Positions 1-15,500 of a stretch of 64,000 bases of DNA are shown here, piece after piece (within the stretch, counting starts at the first letter, position 1; each line of letters opens with the position of its first letter). Below the pieces are notes generated by a model. It was not told the origin of the DNA. It worked only from the letters and a program-made list of their open reading frames with translations, and searched no databases. Source of the stretch: Apostichopus japonicus. Taxonomy: Eukaryota; Echinodermata; Holothuroidea; Aspidochirotida; Stichopodidae. Both the position numbers and the translations under genes were made by a program. The DNA is taken from the NCBI RefSeq assembly GCF_037975245.1, contig NC_092563.1, forward strand, positions 10,381,001 to 10,445,000. The letters are read 5' to 3'.

Positions 1-423
1 ATCACTCTTGACATTACTCTTGGTACCCACCCCGATGTTTGCGCCCTTGCTCGACATGATGTGATTTGTACAACATTTTGAGTGACACCTTTGGACAGAC
101 TAGTGGAACATGTTAACCCACCTCTAGGACTCATAACTGGTTTCTCTCTCTACTGAATATTCAAGCCGCTAATCATCAATCCTCCCTTTGAAAATTTACT
201 GAGACGGCACATGTACAGTACTTCTGAACACTAGCATGAATTCGTACTGACGTACACTCCTTCCCTTCTCTCCCTCCCCCCTCCCCTCTTCCCCCCCCCC
301 CAATCCTCTTAATCTGGAGGAAGGAAAACTGCATGGTGTCCTTCAAAGTTTATACTGCTTGACTTATGGAAACATCCATAAACCAACATGTCTCGTGTCC
401 TTATTTTCATGTATTTACTCCAG
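1..423 (+). other. Intron, 3' end (upstream exon outside window)
   Basis: No coding signal is visible. It ends in a polypyrimidine-poor stretch with the acceptor AG at 422-423. A C-rich run lies at about 270-302. Confidence 0.5.
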
Positions 424-552
424 AATGTGCCGTAAATCAATGTCCTGGAGGTGAGACGTGCTTCGATCGAAATGTTGACGCTCAACCAAGCTTTGTATGT
501 GAATGTGATGCACCTACCGAAATGGGTTACAACTGTCTGACTCCCACTGCAG
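424..552 (+). CDS. EGF-like exon, first visible exon
   Basis: 129 nt, phase 1 to phase 1, acceptor AG at 422-423 and donor GTAGGT at 553. It encodes a six-cysteine EGF pattern (C-x4-C-x5-C-x12-C-x-C-x9-C) beginning ECAVNQCPGG and ending GYNCLTPTA. Confidence 0.75.
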
Positions 553-3500
553 GTAGGTTTTTATGTTTTAATGTTTTTAAGAATATGAATATAAACTTAT
601 GAAGAACATACGCTTGGGCGAAATCATGTGTAATGCGTATGTTTTCAACGGAGAGATAAAGACGCATAGATGTCCATCAACTACAACACTACATGATATT
701 GTAACGGCCATATTGTTGTTAGTATGGAAAGCAATTTGCAACTGATTGTGGTGATAATCAGCTGCAAACGAAGCAATGAAGTATGAATATGTACAAGTAT
801 GTCAATATTCCACGAGATGTCTGTGTGTGTGTTGGGGGGGGGGGCAGGGTGCGGGTGATATGTTGACCAGCTTCTGCAATCAAAACTAAACCTCTCAAGC
901 GCCATAGCCGCGAACACCACCCTCTAGAAACAATGTTGTGTCGACATTTTGTCCAAACAAAAACGAAATATATTCCAGTAAAATTTAAACTTGTTGAGAT
1001 AACCGGCAACATGTTTGGATGAAATGTCCATTTCTGGGTGTACTGCCCTTTCCCCACTAAATATAATTCAGACCAACATGTACCGTATGTCCGTAAGATT
1101 GAGATCGGTTTCTTGAACAAAACCAACTGTAGACTGAATTACAGCGCCATATGATATACATAGCCAGCTATTGATAATCCTTATTACTTTTTGGGGGAGT
1201 GTGAAGTTAACTACAGCAGTGCTAACTAAACACTTTGGTGCTTCTGGAGGTACCATGTGGTTGGACCACCTCCGTGGACACCACCTCCATCTATAGTTTT
1301 TACTTAGTTTCCCTTGCGGGATGAAAATTGACCTCCCACATCGGCCAATGGGATGATCCGGTATAACGATACTTTGAGATGGACCATTATAATAATCTAT
1401 TCTTGTTGAACTCCAACAGTATTTGACAAGTACAACCTTTCTGGTAATTCATCGGAGCTAGCTTGCAGTCAAGGCTGTCCTTGACCTAATCTCGAATGGG
1501 GTGGGGTCGTGGGGGGGGGGAACCTCTTCTTTTGTCGCATAGTGTTATATATGTGACCCTGTTCTGTTGTAGAATCATTGTTCAACCAGTAGCATTTGTC
1601 TGGTACCATGTAAGTGCTACCCGGACATCCACAGTTGCACCATTGGAAAAGTGAAGCTTATCAATCCCAGATAGTGAACTGTCGAGAATTCTGTCCTATA
1701 ACTTTAGTTTCAGTTAACTTAAGAATTCTATTTTATGGACTTTCACACAAGGAAGAATCCAATTAAGGATTTAAAATGAGCGACGTTTCTTTTGTCAATG
1801 TGTAAAAGTAATGATTTCGCTGGTAGTCATCTCGCAGTTTCCTTTGCATAAGCATAAAGTATTGTCAAATAAATAACCTCTTTTGTATATATGTTCGTCA
1901 TTCTCTACAGGTGTTTCCGTGAGTTAGTCCACTGCAGAACCTTTCATAAATATATATCTTTCCGTTTATGAGTAGCAATGTTTGTGCATAACAAGGATCG
2001 AGTTAATAACAAGACACATATACGATTACCAGCTAAATTTATCGTCTTGCGATGTTGGTTTAACTTGGTAGTAATGTATTGTTTGTGATATGGTTTGTTT
2101 GTATTGACGTAAAACTCAGTCATTATGGACGTTCCATAGTATAATAATAAATTAATTTTACTAAATGTCCCAAATTCGATACTCAATCCTGAATGTTGCA
2201 CATTTCATAAGGCTTTGCTTTGTTCTTATTTCAAAACCAATTTTGGAAGAGTTGCTTACATAATGTGAAAACGTGAATCAATTGTACGGTTGTCATTGTT
2301 ATTTAAAGGTATGCTGTATTGGCCCTAAATATGCTAGATATTCAAATGTGGTCACCTTTGGTCAAAAATTCTGATTTTATTACAACCTTCGAGGAAACTT
2401 TATCACTGGGACATTCAGTCATCTTGTGTGCTCCTTAACAATATCCGTGAACAATTTGGAGTGTACAGACCTCCAGGAATGTACTTTTTGAAAACTTAGC
2501 AGTTATAGCATGCAATAATTTGGGGCCTATACTGACTACCATTAAACAGTTACTAACACAATGCGATTACGTCATTTAAAGGGTGTGAAGACTCGCGCAA
2601 AAAGAAACGTCTAATGCCGGTAATCTGACCTAGTTTCGAATGAGGTGTAACAGAAGTGTTGGACACACACCATCGATCTCAGAAAATACACACACTGCTT
2701 GCTACCTTCGGTAATTAGACACTAGGGCACAGTCAGTACATGCAGCTATACGGCCACTACCCACAACACAGTGTAAATAGCAGAGATAAAAGATAACATT
2801 AAGGTATCAGGTTTCATTTTGTACCGACACGAACAAAACGTCACTTGCAAGCAACGGAAAGTTAACTTTTTCAGATGGCCGCACTCGGTTTGGGGCGAGT
2901 CTTCGGTGCCTTTGTGAGCTTGTGTGAAATTTAGTGATGTTTCGCACAGGCATCCTGCATTATAAGTTTAGGCCTGAAACTCCCGTGTAATTACAAGCTT
3001 GCGAAACTGCAACTATATGTTGCCTAGCTGTCCGTGTCTGTATTATAAATTGTTCGTTCTAATACGCAATAACTGGTGATGGTTTTGTATTAAAATATTG
3101 AGAATGATTAACTTTTTCAGGAATGGAACCACTCATTGTTATTGAAACACCAAAGATGTTGTCACGCAAAATATGCTATCAACCCATGTAGGCTAATTTC
3201 CGTTACAAGTTCTATAAAGACATTATGTAATTCCACTAATTTCGGCGAGTCTCGCATCCGAGTGTCTCGATTCTAACGCGTTTTTGGGCTGAGTTTTTCT
3301 CTAAGTATGTCCGTCAGGCACTGGAAACGTATCGCTTCTTGCTATGTATATCCTTCTCAGAAACGAATAGAATAGACCTTGTTGGTCAACCTGCATATAT
3401 CAATATTAACCGGGAGTAGCCTACGGAGAGCGGTGAGGCTATCTATTAAGGGATATTATATAGTTCTCTTACTCCTCTCTCTCCTGTCTCCTCCCAAACC

Positions 3501-6500
3501 GGAATATTGGCATAACGACCCTCGGTACCATTTGGTATAACCGCCACAGCCATGTAATGCCGGATAAAATAGTACTAGTTACTCATGTTCCCAATATAAA
3601 CTCTGTTGGGCATTCGGCGACGGTGGTTAAGGGAAACGTGATTTTGCTATACCAGGAAGTTGTTATGGTTCAACTTCAACGGTAAATGTGTCGTTAAAGT
3701 ACTATCATCAGTTAACGGCGTTTCAGGCTTCAATGTTTTGCGTGACACCACCATCGCTTTGAATGGTTTACGTAAAAGCATGGAGCTATATGTCATAGCT
3801 CCACGGTAAAAGTAACCAAGAGTCAACTCACATTCTGTATATACCGTATCAGTGACAGTGACGTATATATACATCAGTGCCAGTGACGTAATATACCTCA
3901 CTACGTCACCATTACGGTGTACTCTCTACCAAAGACGGTGTCCTTCGGGTGAACTATATTTGCTCTCTATAATTAATAAGGAATAATGCGTTAGGATGAT
4001 GGGATTTCATCATCGATTTGTCATGACAACCAAAAAGTTGCAGAAACTTAGGTCAACCCGCGGCTCATCATTGTCTAACTGGGCCGTGGACTGCATGATA
4101 CAAGCAATCAACGATGGTGTCATAGATAAAGTCGGAGACCTACATTACGTGAGGCCTAAGCATACTGTTCGCTCTCACTTCTCTGTGTAATGCAAACTAA
4201 AGACCTTGCTAGCCTAGGCCTTCTGACAAGGTAAACTGTGCATAACTCTTCCATGTTGGGTATGCTTTGAAAGGGCATGCGTTACGCACTCCAACACCGT
4301 TCTCAATAGCAGATTTACACTTTAGTTATATATATATGCGTGAAAGCAAGCCACAGTGTTCGGTGGACTGACGCATTCATCGCTTCTGTAAGTTAACAGA
4401 TATAGTCAATTTGTGAAATTCGGCTACCTGTGGAACTACTGCATTACATTAGGCTACGAATTAGAGAATTAAACAATTTTAACTTCGAAGGGTCTACTTT
4501 AAACGAAAATATTTTCATTTTTGGACCATCAATAAAGTAATGTGAAACATTTCCTTTGTACATAAATTAGTCAATGCAGTATAGCATGTGATTGTGTGTA
4601 GGAAAAAAATATTTTATATGATAATTTATCAATCATTTGCCTTTTCTTTCATTAGATATTGATGAAATATTCACCTGTTATGGATCAGGATGTGAAACTG
4701 GATCATTTTCAAGCCCTGGATGGCCTACTGAAGTTTATTCCTCCAGGTATGGTGGTTTGTACCTTCTTTACATACCAGGTGCGCAGAGGATCGATTTCAC
4801 CTTTAACAGCCCTTTTGCCATCGAAAGTCTGAAAGATGAATTGTATGTTGGTCCCGGCTTGAGTTTCACCCAATCGCAGTTGGATGGTCTAACTGTTCCA
4901 AATGACCATTATTTCTTCGAGGGCTCCAATATACCAGCAGGCTTTAGCATAGAGTCAGACACTGTGTGGATGGCATTTTTGACCGACAAAAATGTCCAGC
5001 TGACTGGATTCCAGATTCAATGGTCTTCCTTCGGTAGGTTTAGCAGTTTGCAAATAACCTATAAGATTAAATGTCTCACTTGAAATGTTTACGATAATTA
5101 TAAACTTTGCGGTTTTCATCGTTGACTGTGTTTGTATATATGATCCATGTCCTATAAATATAATATCTCAAGATGGCTGAACCGCATACTTAGTCAGCTG
5201 ATGAACCACATAACTTTGAGAACCCAAGTATAGGTATATAAATGTCTTTCCAGAAGGAATGTGGATGTATGCAAGATGTAACAATACAAGCATGTATAAT
5301 CTTGTTAAAGTAGCATACTCTAAACTTCATTTCACTCAGTGCATCTTCACTTAATTTACTAGAGTATCATGCCCAAAAAGTCTCAATTTTAATTAGCAGT
5401 TAGCCTCAGTAGTTATTGACTATACATATTCTGATTCTGCATTTCTGATGGCAATTCCAGCTAGTCGGTATCCATTCTAATGTTATATGCATTCAATGAA
5501 GCATTTCAAATCTACAGGTATGTAATGGAGTGTAAATTTTGTGTTTTTTGTGCTATGCACCTGCATTGTGTGTTTGTGACTTTGGAAGTTTTACCTGAGG
5601 TATCCATTCCTATGGGAGCACCTCATCACCATCAAGTATAAATGATAATACAATATTTTGAGTAATTGACCACTCAAATTAAAAGATAAAATGACAGAAA
5701 ATGTTCTTAAGTGATTGTTATAACATTTTCTGGAATGTTTAATCTCACAGGTGACGAAACCAGACCAACCATCTCTAATTGTCCTTCCAACATTCAAACC
5801 ACTATCCCCCTTGGAACTGCTCAGACATCTATCCAATGGATTGAACCTACTGCTGTAGATGACTCTGGGGTTGTTAACATTATTCTGCAAACATCCACTC
5901 CTGGATCAAACTTTGGTGTTGGACCCACAACTGTTACCTACGTGTTTGCTGACCCAACAGGGAACACAGCAATTTGTTCTTTCACTGTTACCGTTATAGC
6001 TGGTAACTATTTTCTGTAAAAGTATTCAAAGGCACATCTATGATAGCTGAACACAGTCTTTCATCATTCCAGTTTGAGATCATCATGCCGATATATTCTC
6101 TTTGCATTTCAACCTTATTTCCTAAAGAAGAATTCTTGTTTACTTCATATTTATTGAGTTTAAATACTATGATCTTTTGAAATACTGGGTTTCCACCTCA
6201 ACTTAACTATATACAGTGTAAGAGGTTGTCCTACTGCTTACAAAGAATCCGTAAACCCTTATACTGTTAATGTCATTAAAACTACCAGAGCGTTGTAGAT
6301 GTGATACTGCTTAGGCAAGAAATCTTTGAAACAGCTTTTATTTCAGCAAGGCAAGGCAACTGCTGCATATTGTATATTGTTTGCAATACCACAGGATCTT
6401 TCACAATTTCAGAGACAACTAAACTATTAAATGTTTAAAATTAGGCAATAAAATTATTTCAAGACAGCCCTCCAATATAGAGCTGTTAGTATTGTATTTC

Positions 6501-9500
6501 ATATAAAATGATTGAATGCAAGTAGCTTTGCTAATGATTTGCACACACACACACGCATCTATGCATTAGGATAGCTATGCATTACATTGCAGCTGTACTG
6601 AGTGTAAACTGGGATCAAGTTCTGTGCAGAGTGCTTTTGTTGGCCTGTTATTTTACTTTTTGCACATACTTGTTCGTTTGTGGGTATTTTAGCTTTGACA
6701 TATTTGAAAGCAATTGGATAAAACATTTATTCAAGTTTTTTTCCCTGAGGCTTGTAGTAGTGAACATGATCAACTAACTACAATAGGGCAGACATAGAAA
6801 ATGCAGCACTTGGTGGTTAAGTTTGAACATTAAATTAAGACACTTTCAATCTTTTTTTGGTGTTTCAGTTGATAATGAAAAGCCAACAATAACAGGCTGT
6901 CCAAATAACATCTTCAGGGAAATTGAATTGGGAACCCCATCGACAACTGTAGTATGGACAGAGCCAACTGCTGTAGATAACTCTGGGTCTGTTACCCTCA
7001 CACTCAGAAGCCATAGCCCTGGTAGTGCCTTTGCAGTTGGATCCACTCTTGTCACTTATGAATTTACAGATCCATCTTCAAATGTTGAAATATGCTCATT
7101 TACTGTCACAGTGGTAACAGGTAAGAAAATCTAGCCTATTTGAAGGCATGCTTCGATGAAAGAACCAATGCTTCATTCACCATTTGTTTTGTTATTTGTA
7201 CTAACAGTAAGCATTGTTCCACCGCTCAGCTTGCACAGTATTGCTTCTGTTTATGCTTGGTTTCCAAGAATGAACTGGACAAATTAACTATTAAATTACT
7301 ATGACCATGTAATTCTTAATTCATCCAGATGACAATGTCCCACCCACAATCAGCAACTGTCCATCCAGCACATTCCAAAATATAGATATTGGTACTGGTG
7401 GTGCATCTGTGGTTTGGGTTGAACCAACAGCTACTGATCTGTCTGGAAGTGTAACGGTCACCAGTAACCGAAGCCCGGGGAGCTTTTTCCTTGGTGGGAC
7501 TACTACAAATGTTGAATACGTCTTCACTGATCCATCGGGAAATGAGGCAATCTGTTCTTTCAGTGTTACAATTGAAGAAGGTATGCATTGGGGCTGTATT
7601 TATCGTTTTTAATTTATGATCAATTGTTGTTTTATTATTGCTGTTTATTATTCCTATTCCTATATTATTATGACAGAATTTTCTAGTGCCAAGCATCACC
7701 CTTATAAGAAAGAAAATATATTGCAAGATAGCCTCTCCCTTGCTGCAAAACTGGGATCACAGTAGGTGGGACTCATTCTGGTATATGTTCCTTTTCAAGT
7801 GTCCATATTGTTGATTCCTTTGCTCCAAAACTGGGTTGACAGTAGGTGGGACTCATTCTGGTATATGTTCCTTTTCAAATGTCCATATTGTTGATTCCCT
7901 TGCTCCAAACCTGGGGTGACAGTAGGTGGGATTCATTCTAGATAAAACCACTGTTTTAGACAATATTTAAGCCCTGGTTTAATTAGTGAGATTAAATTAA
8001 CATAATAAGGACATGCACATGTAATTAATTGAAAGGGTACAACAGTTGTTGCAGTTGGTAACTGGCAATTTTTAAGGGTCAGTTTGGCAAGTGGTTTGAA
8101 GACCTCCCTCCGTTATGTTAATTTGAAAGTTGTTTGGTTTTAATTTTCTTCTTTCCTCTAGTTGATAACCAACAACCTACGATATCCGGCTGCCCTGCAA
8201 ATATCAATGTAAACGTCGAGCTTGGGACCACCTCTGCGACTGTAACATGGATTGAACCCACTGCTGTGGACAACTCTGGTGTTGTCAACTTGATTACTCG
8301 GAGTCATGCACCAAACAGCGCGTTTCCGCTTGGAACTACTCCTGTATCATACGTTTTCACCGATCTCTCAAACAACATTGCCCAGTGCGGTTTTGATGTA
8401 ACTGTGACCCCAGGTGTGTTGAAGAAGAATGAGTTTTATATATATATTATTGAAGATAGCGCTGTTAGTGTTTTGGTCAAAATTAATTAGTGTCATATCT
8501 GTTACAATTTCTTACTCTTTTATGCAACCTTTTCTGTCATGTCACCAACGATGCAACTCAACTCACATTCTGGCTCTGTGCTTTTACACATTTGAAGCAT
8601 TTCTGTTTTCTGTTTTGTTTTTTTGCAGTTGATAATACACCTCCAACCGTTCTGAATTGTCCCGGTAATATCCTCCGAACTGTAGAGCTTGGTGTGACTA
8701 GCCTACCCGTGAGTTGGGTTGAACCTTCAGCTACTGATATCTCCGGGGTTGTATCTCTTGCCAGCAGGTCTCATGCTCCTGGTGATAGCTTTCCCATTGG
8801 ACCAACAGTAGTGTCATACGTCTTCCTAGATAGCAGTTCTAACGATGCACCTTGTGCTTTTACTGTAACAGTTACTACTGGTGAGTATCCTCTTCGCATA
8901 TATTAATCATTCATGAAAAGGGATCTTGGACAATGAATTTATTTACCGTTCAGCACTGGGTATGATGAAGACGCATCATTGTGGTTTCGTTTAGTTATAT
9001 CAACATTTCTTACTTTCCTGTGCCCTTTCTGTTGGTTTGGGTTTGACATACTTCTAAATATTAACAACATTGTTAAGTGGGTTCAGTCAAGTGATTACTA
9101 CTTTCAATTTTCAGAGGACACAACCCCACCAGTTATTTCCGACTGTCCAGTCGGTGTTGTTCGTGTAGTTGAGCTTGGTACTCCTGGTGCTGTTGCATCT
9201 TGGACAGAGCCCACAGCTACCGACCTTTCTGGTGCTGTTACATTGACTCAAAGAAGCCATCAACCAAACGACTTCTTTGGTATCGGTGCCACTGTCGTTT
9301 CTTACACTTTCCTCGACAACTCTGGGAATGATGCCAGTTGTTCGTTCACTGTCAACATCGTCATGCGTAAGTCTACTGATCCCAGAACTGAATTCAATTC
9401 AGCAGGTTTTATTTTGTATTGTTTTCATAAATTTAATTTTTGCAAACATGAATGGCTATTGAATACCATATGCTATGATGGTGATCTGACGGGCATTGAA

Positions 9501-12500
9501 ACTATTTTGACAGTCTATTACTTATGTAAGTTGCTTACACATTACAGCATGCACACAGCCTCTTCTTTCATCTCAATTTGCAGAGGACACCACACCACCA
9601 ACTATTGATAACTGTCCTACTAGCTTCAGCAGTATCACCGAGTTGGGTACAGGTGGAACAATTGTTAATTGGGTAGAACCAACAGCCACTGATCTATCCA
9701 ATGTAGCAAACCTTATTCTTAGATCACATGAGCCAGGCACCTTCTTTACAGTTGGTACGACCACTGTCACATACAGATTCAGTGATGCAGATTCCAATTT
9801 GGCTACATGCATGTTTGACGTTACTGTTATTGCAGGTACGTTTCTATTTGCTGTCACATTTACCAAGATCTCCTTTAATCTTGTTCAATGAAAACATGCT
9901 CAGGCCACAGTACATATATATATATATATCAATATATATATATACAGTTAAATTTATTGTCATAGTCATGTCCTAATGTAACAAGACATTTGTTAATTTG
10001 TATTTGCTGCCCTCTACAGATGACAATGTACCACCAACTATTGTAAATTGTCCCACTGGTATCTTGATCAATGTTGAACTTGGAGAAACATCAAGCCAGG
10101 CTTTCTGGACTGAACCATCTGCAACTGACCTCTCAGGGCAGGCCAACCTCGTTACAAGGACAAATCAACCAGGCGATAACTTCCCATTAGGACCAACTTT
10201 GGTAACCTACGTGTTTCGTGATAACTCAGGCAATAGTGACCAGTGTCAATTTACTGTGACTGTTGGAACTAGTGAGTATAGCATATAGATATGACTTAGT
10301 ATTGCTGGCACACTTGCAAATGACTGTAGAGAATAATGGTGTATCAATTTTCATTTCTAATTGAACAAAAGTAGTTTTTAATAAAGTGGCAGGTACCCAC
10401 ATGCAAGCTGGGACACTCATTGCTAGCTCCCCTTTTACCATTGATACTAGATACGGTTATGCAAATGCTCAGTCTGTATTACGCAGTTTACAACAAACCT
10501 ATCACCATCTCACTCTTCTCTGCACTTTTGTAAGAATTGATGTTCAAAATTCGTTGCAAAATATAGCAAGACCTATATTGATTGGCAAATCAATGAGAAC
10601 TTATGTAAATTACGAAGATAACGTAGAACAGGGTGAACTCCACAAGTAACTCCACAAGTTTACAGCTGCCATTATATGTCAGTTATTAATTTCATTTTCA
10701 TAAACCAAACAGAATGTTGCATATTTCTCCTGCAATGCTCATTGGTAACCTCAAGTTATGTGATCTAGATCTGCAGGGGATTTTATCCTTTGCATATTCT
10801 CTATTGTCGATAAAGTTTAAGTTACTTGTACAGACTGAGGCAGCAGCTGACTGGCATGCTGTAACGACATATACAGGACAAGATAAACACTGTTATCTGA
10901 GGTTTCAATCCTAGAAGATGGCTATACCATGTATCCTGCCATTTCTGTTAGGTTTTACTTGCCCAAAATCTAAGTGTACCATGTTTTTTTTTCTTTTTGT
11001 TCTGTACAGGTGATAATACTCCACCCACCATTGCAAATTGTCCAACAAATATTGAAAGGACAGTTGAATTGGGTTCCTCTGGATTACCTGTATCATGGTT
11101 AGAGCCTACTGCAACTGATCTTTCCGGTGTTGTTACCTTGAGTGTAAGAAGCAATGCCCCTGGGTCAACATTCAACCTTGGTACTACCATAGTCAACTAC
11201 ATATTTATTGACAGCTCTAGCAACGAAGCTATGTGCACCTTTTCAGTCACTGTTGTACCTGGTAAGAGAATAAAAATGCCTTGCGATCTCCTTATTGTTT
11301 TTATTTACATGTACGATTCACCCATTGCATTAAGTATAGGGGATGGGTTGAAACCGGCAGGGCCTAGCTATTATACAAATTAGAACATAAGAACAAGACA
11401 AGAAAGAGAACTGAACATAGAAAATAATACCAGTTATATTCTAATCAAGTAATTGACATTCAGATTTATGTTAATTACACTTCATTAATATTCATACATG
11501 TACACTGCAAGTCAATAATAGAATAGTAAAACTTCAGCCCCCTGACAGTTGTTTGATTGCACTCATACTTTCGTCCACTGGAATGCATTACTCTGATAAT
11601 TGGACCCCAGTAGCAAGGCTGTGATATCCTTGTCATACTCAGTAGGTAGGCTGGCACTGAGTAAAGACACCTTCAGTAGGCTGACACTCATTAGACTGGA
11701 CCTCAGTAGGCTGTGATATCCTTGTCATATATACTCACTAGATAGGCTGGCACTGAGTGAAGACACCTTCAGTAGGCTGACACTCATTAGACTGGACCTC
11801 AGTAGGCTGTGATATCCTTGTCATATATACTCAGTAGGTAGGCTGGCACTGGATAAAGACACCTTCAGTAGGCTGACACTCATTAGACTGGACCTCAGTA
11901 GGCTGTGATATCCTTGTCATATATACTCACTAGATAGGCTGGCACTGGATAAAGACACCTTCAGTAGGCTGACACTCATTAGACTGGACCTCAGTAGGCT
12001 GTGATATCCTTGTCATATATACTCACTAGATAGGCTGGCACTGAGTGAAGACACCTTCAGTAGGCTGACACTCATTAGACTGGACCTCAGTAGGCTGTGA
12101 TATCCTTGTCATATATACTCAGTAGGTAGGCTGGCACTGGATAAAGACACCTTCAGTAGGCTGACACTCATTAGACTGGACCTCAGTAGGCTGTGATATC
12201 CTTGTCATATATACTCACTAGATAGGCTGGCACTGGATAAAGACACCTTCAGTAGGCTGACACTCATTAGACTGGACCTCAGTAGGCTTCGATATCCTTG
12301 TCATATACTCACTAGATAGGCTGGCACTGGATAAAGACACCTTCAGTAGGCTGACACTCATTAGACTGGACCTCAGTAGGCTGTGATATCCTTGTCATAC
12401 TCAGTAGGTAGGCTGGCACTAAGTATAGACACCTTCAGTAGGCTGACACTCATTAGACTGGACCTCAGTAGGCTGTGATATCCTTGTCATACTCAGTAGG

Positions 12501-15500
12501 TAGGCTGGCACTGGATAAAGACACCTTCAGTAGGCTGACACTCATTAGACTGGACCTCTGTAGGCTGTGATATCCTTGTCATATATACTCACTAGATAGG
12601 CTGGCACTGAGTATAGACACCTTCAGTAGGCTGACACTCATTAGACTGGACCTCAGTAGGCTGTGATATCCTTGTCATATATACTCACTAGATAGGCTGG
12701 CACTGAGTATAGACACCTTCAGTAGGCTGACACTCATTAGACTGGACCTCTGTAGGCTGTGATATCCTTGTCATATATACTCACTAGATAGGCTGGCACT
12801 GAGTATAGACACCTTCAGTAGGCTGACACTCATTAGACTGGACCTCAGTAGGCTGTGATATCCTTGTCATATAGTCACTAGATAAGCTGGCACTGAGTAT
12901 AGACACCTTCAGTAGGCTGACACTCATTAGACTGGACCTCAGTAGGCTGTGATATCCTTGTCATACTCAGTAGGTAGGCTGGCACTGAGTTAAGACACCT
13001 TCAGTAGGCTGACACTCATTAGACTGGACCCCAGTAGGCTGTGATATCCTTGTCATATATACTCAGTAGGTAGGCTGGCACTGAGTAAAGACACCTTCAG
13101 TAGGCTGACACTCATTAGACTGGACCTCAGTAGGCTGTGATATCCTTGTCATATATACTCACTAGATAGGCTGGCACTGAGTGAAGACACCTTCAGTAGG
13201 CTGACACTCATTAGACTGGACCTCAGTAGGCTGTGATATCCTTGTCATATATACTCAGTAGGTAGGCTGGCACTGGATAAAGACACCTTCAGTAGGCTGA
13301 CACTCATTAGACTGGACCTCAGTAGGCTGTGATATCCTTGTCATATATACTCACTAGATAGGCTGGCACTGAGTGAAGACACCTTCAGTAGGCTGACACT
13401 CATTAGACTGGACCTCAGTAGGCTGTGATATCCTTGTCATATATACTCAGTAGGTAGGCTGGCACTGGATAAAGACACCTTCACTAGGCTGACACTCATT
13501 AGACTGGACCTCAGTAGGCTGTGATATCCTTGTCATATATACTCACTAGATAGGCTGGCACTGGATAAAGACACCTTCAGTAGGCTGACACTCATTAGAC
13601 TGGACCCCAGTAGGCTGTGATATCCTTGTCATATATACTCACTAGATAGGCTGGCACTGAGTATAGACACCTTCAGTAGGCTGACACTCATTAGACTGGA
13701 CCTCAGTAGGCTGTGATATCCTTGTCATATAGTCACTAGATAAGCTGGCACTGAGTATAGACACCTTCAGTAGGCTGACACTCATTAGACTGGACCTCAG
13801 TAGGCTGTGATATCCTTGTCATACTCAGTAGGTAGGCTGGCACTGAGTATAGACACCTTCAGTAGGCTGACACTCATTAGACTGGACCTCAGTAGGCTGT
13901 GATATCCTTGTCATATAGTCACTAGATAAGCTGGCACTGAGTATAGACACCTTCAGTAGGCTGACACTCATTAGACTGGACCTCAGTAGGCTGTGATATC
14001 CTTGTCATACTCAGTAGGTAGGCTGGCACTGAGTATAGACACCTTCAGTAGGCTGACACTCATTAGACTGGACCTCAGTAGGCTGTGATATCCTTGTCAT
14101 ACTCAGTAGGTAGGCTGGCACTGGATAAAGACACCTTCAGTAGGCTGACACTCATTAGACTGGACCTCAGTAGGCTGTGATATCCTTGTCATACTCAGTA
14201 GGTAGGCTGGCACTGAGTATAGACACCTTCAGTAGGCTGACACTCATTAGACTGGACCTCAGTAGGCTGTGATATCCTTGTCATACTCAGTAGGTAGGCT
14301 GGCACTGAGTATAGACACCTTCAGTAGGCTGACACTCATTAGACTGGACCTCAGTAGGCTGTGATATCCTTGTCATACTCAGTAGGTAGGCTGGCACTGG
14401 ATAAAGACACCTTCAGTAGGCTGACACTCATTAGACTGGACCCCAGTAGGCTGTGATATCCTTGTCATATATACTCAGTAGGTAGGCTGGCACTGAGTAT
14501 AGACACCTTCAGTAGGCTGACACTCATTAGACTGGACCTCAGTAGGCTGTGATATCCTTGTCATATATACTCACTAGATAGGCTGGCATTGAGTATAGAC
14601 ACCTCAGTAGGCTGAACTCAGTCAGCTTACAGCTTCCTGACATGTCAAGGACATTAATGTAGCATGTTGCTTTGGGCCTGGCAGTTCTGCCTCAAAGCTT
14701 ATTTGTGGGGAGTAGAATATTCTAACTGTTGGGAACGGGGAGGGGTTGGATATAGACAGCTTCTGTGAAATTATTCAAGACTGTTATGTAGTACAAGTAG
14801 GTGCCTGATATAGACTAAGCCTGGTTCTCTATTATGTGACTGCTCCCATGCTGTGCACTTACGAAAGCCAGTCTTTAATCCAATTCCTGAGACTATTTGC
14901 AACTGTTATTTCAGGCTTCTTTGGGTTGTGGCCTGGCCTAGTATGAACTGCCAATAACGTAGCTTGTCAATCTTGCCTAGTCAGTTACTCTAACTGTATG
15001 TAATGCAAACCCTTCCACATCGTTATTGCTACTCATTGTTATTACTACATGAATCTTTTTAATGGTCCAAATTGTGGCAGTGATTATTTTAAGAAGTTCT
15101 GTTGGTTTTGTCAGTATTACAGCTTTGTATGAGAATGCATGCCACGTGTGTAGCTTACTTCTATTCTCAACGATTTACTGGATGTCTGAAAAATGGGGTG
15201 ATGGAAGTTTTCATGACATCGCAAATGTTTTGTTCTCAATTGGCTATCTGACGCCCTCTATTTGGACTTACGGAACTGAGGCTGGTTTTCGTACCGTATC
15301 GTATGAAATAATAAACTAGGTATATAGTTCTTTTAAGGGACTGAAACAAATACTTCTTCTTCATTCAACACAGTTGACACAACAAGACCCACCATTTCAA
15401 ATTGTCCTGCTAATATTGCTGAGGTTATAGAAGTTGGAACCACCAGTGCATTTGTGTCCTGGACAGAACCCACAGCAACAGATGCCTCAGGACAAGTGTT

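Noticed and set aside
9918-9945. ATATAT tract as a promoter element
   Set aside because: Simple repeat in the middle of an intron; nothing links it to transcription initiation.
11600-14630. CRISPR-like array
   Set aside because: The units are direct tandem copies without unique spacers, and the DNA is animal.
15062-15319. 85-codon open frame between the 96-bp array and HYR10 as an extra exon
   Set aside because: No HYR, EGF or other module pattern and no phase-1 splice sites at its borders.
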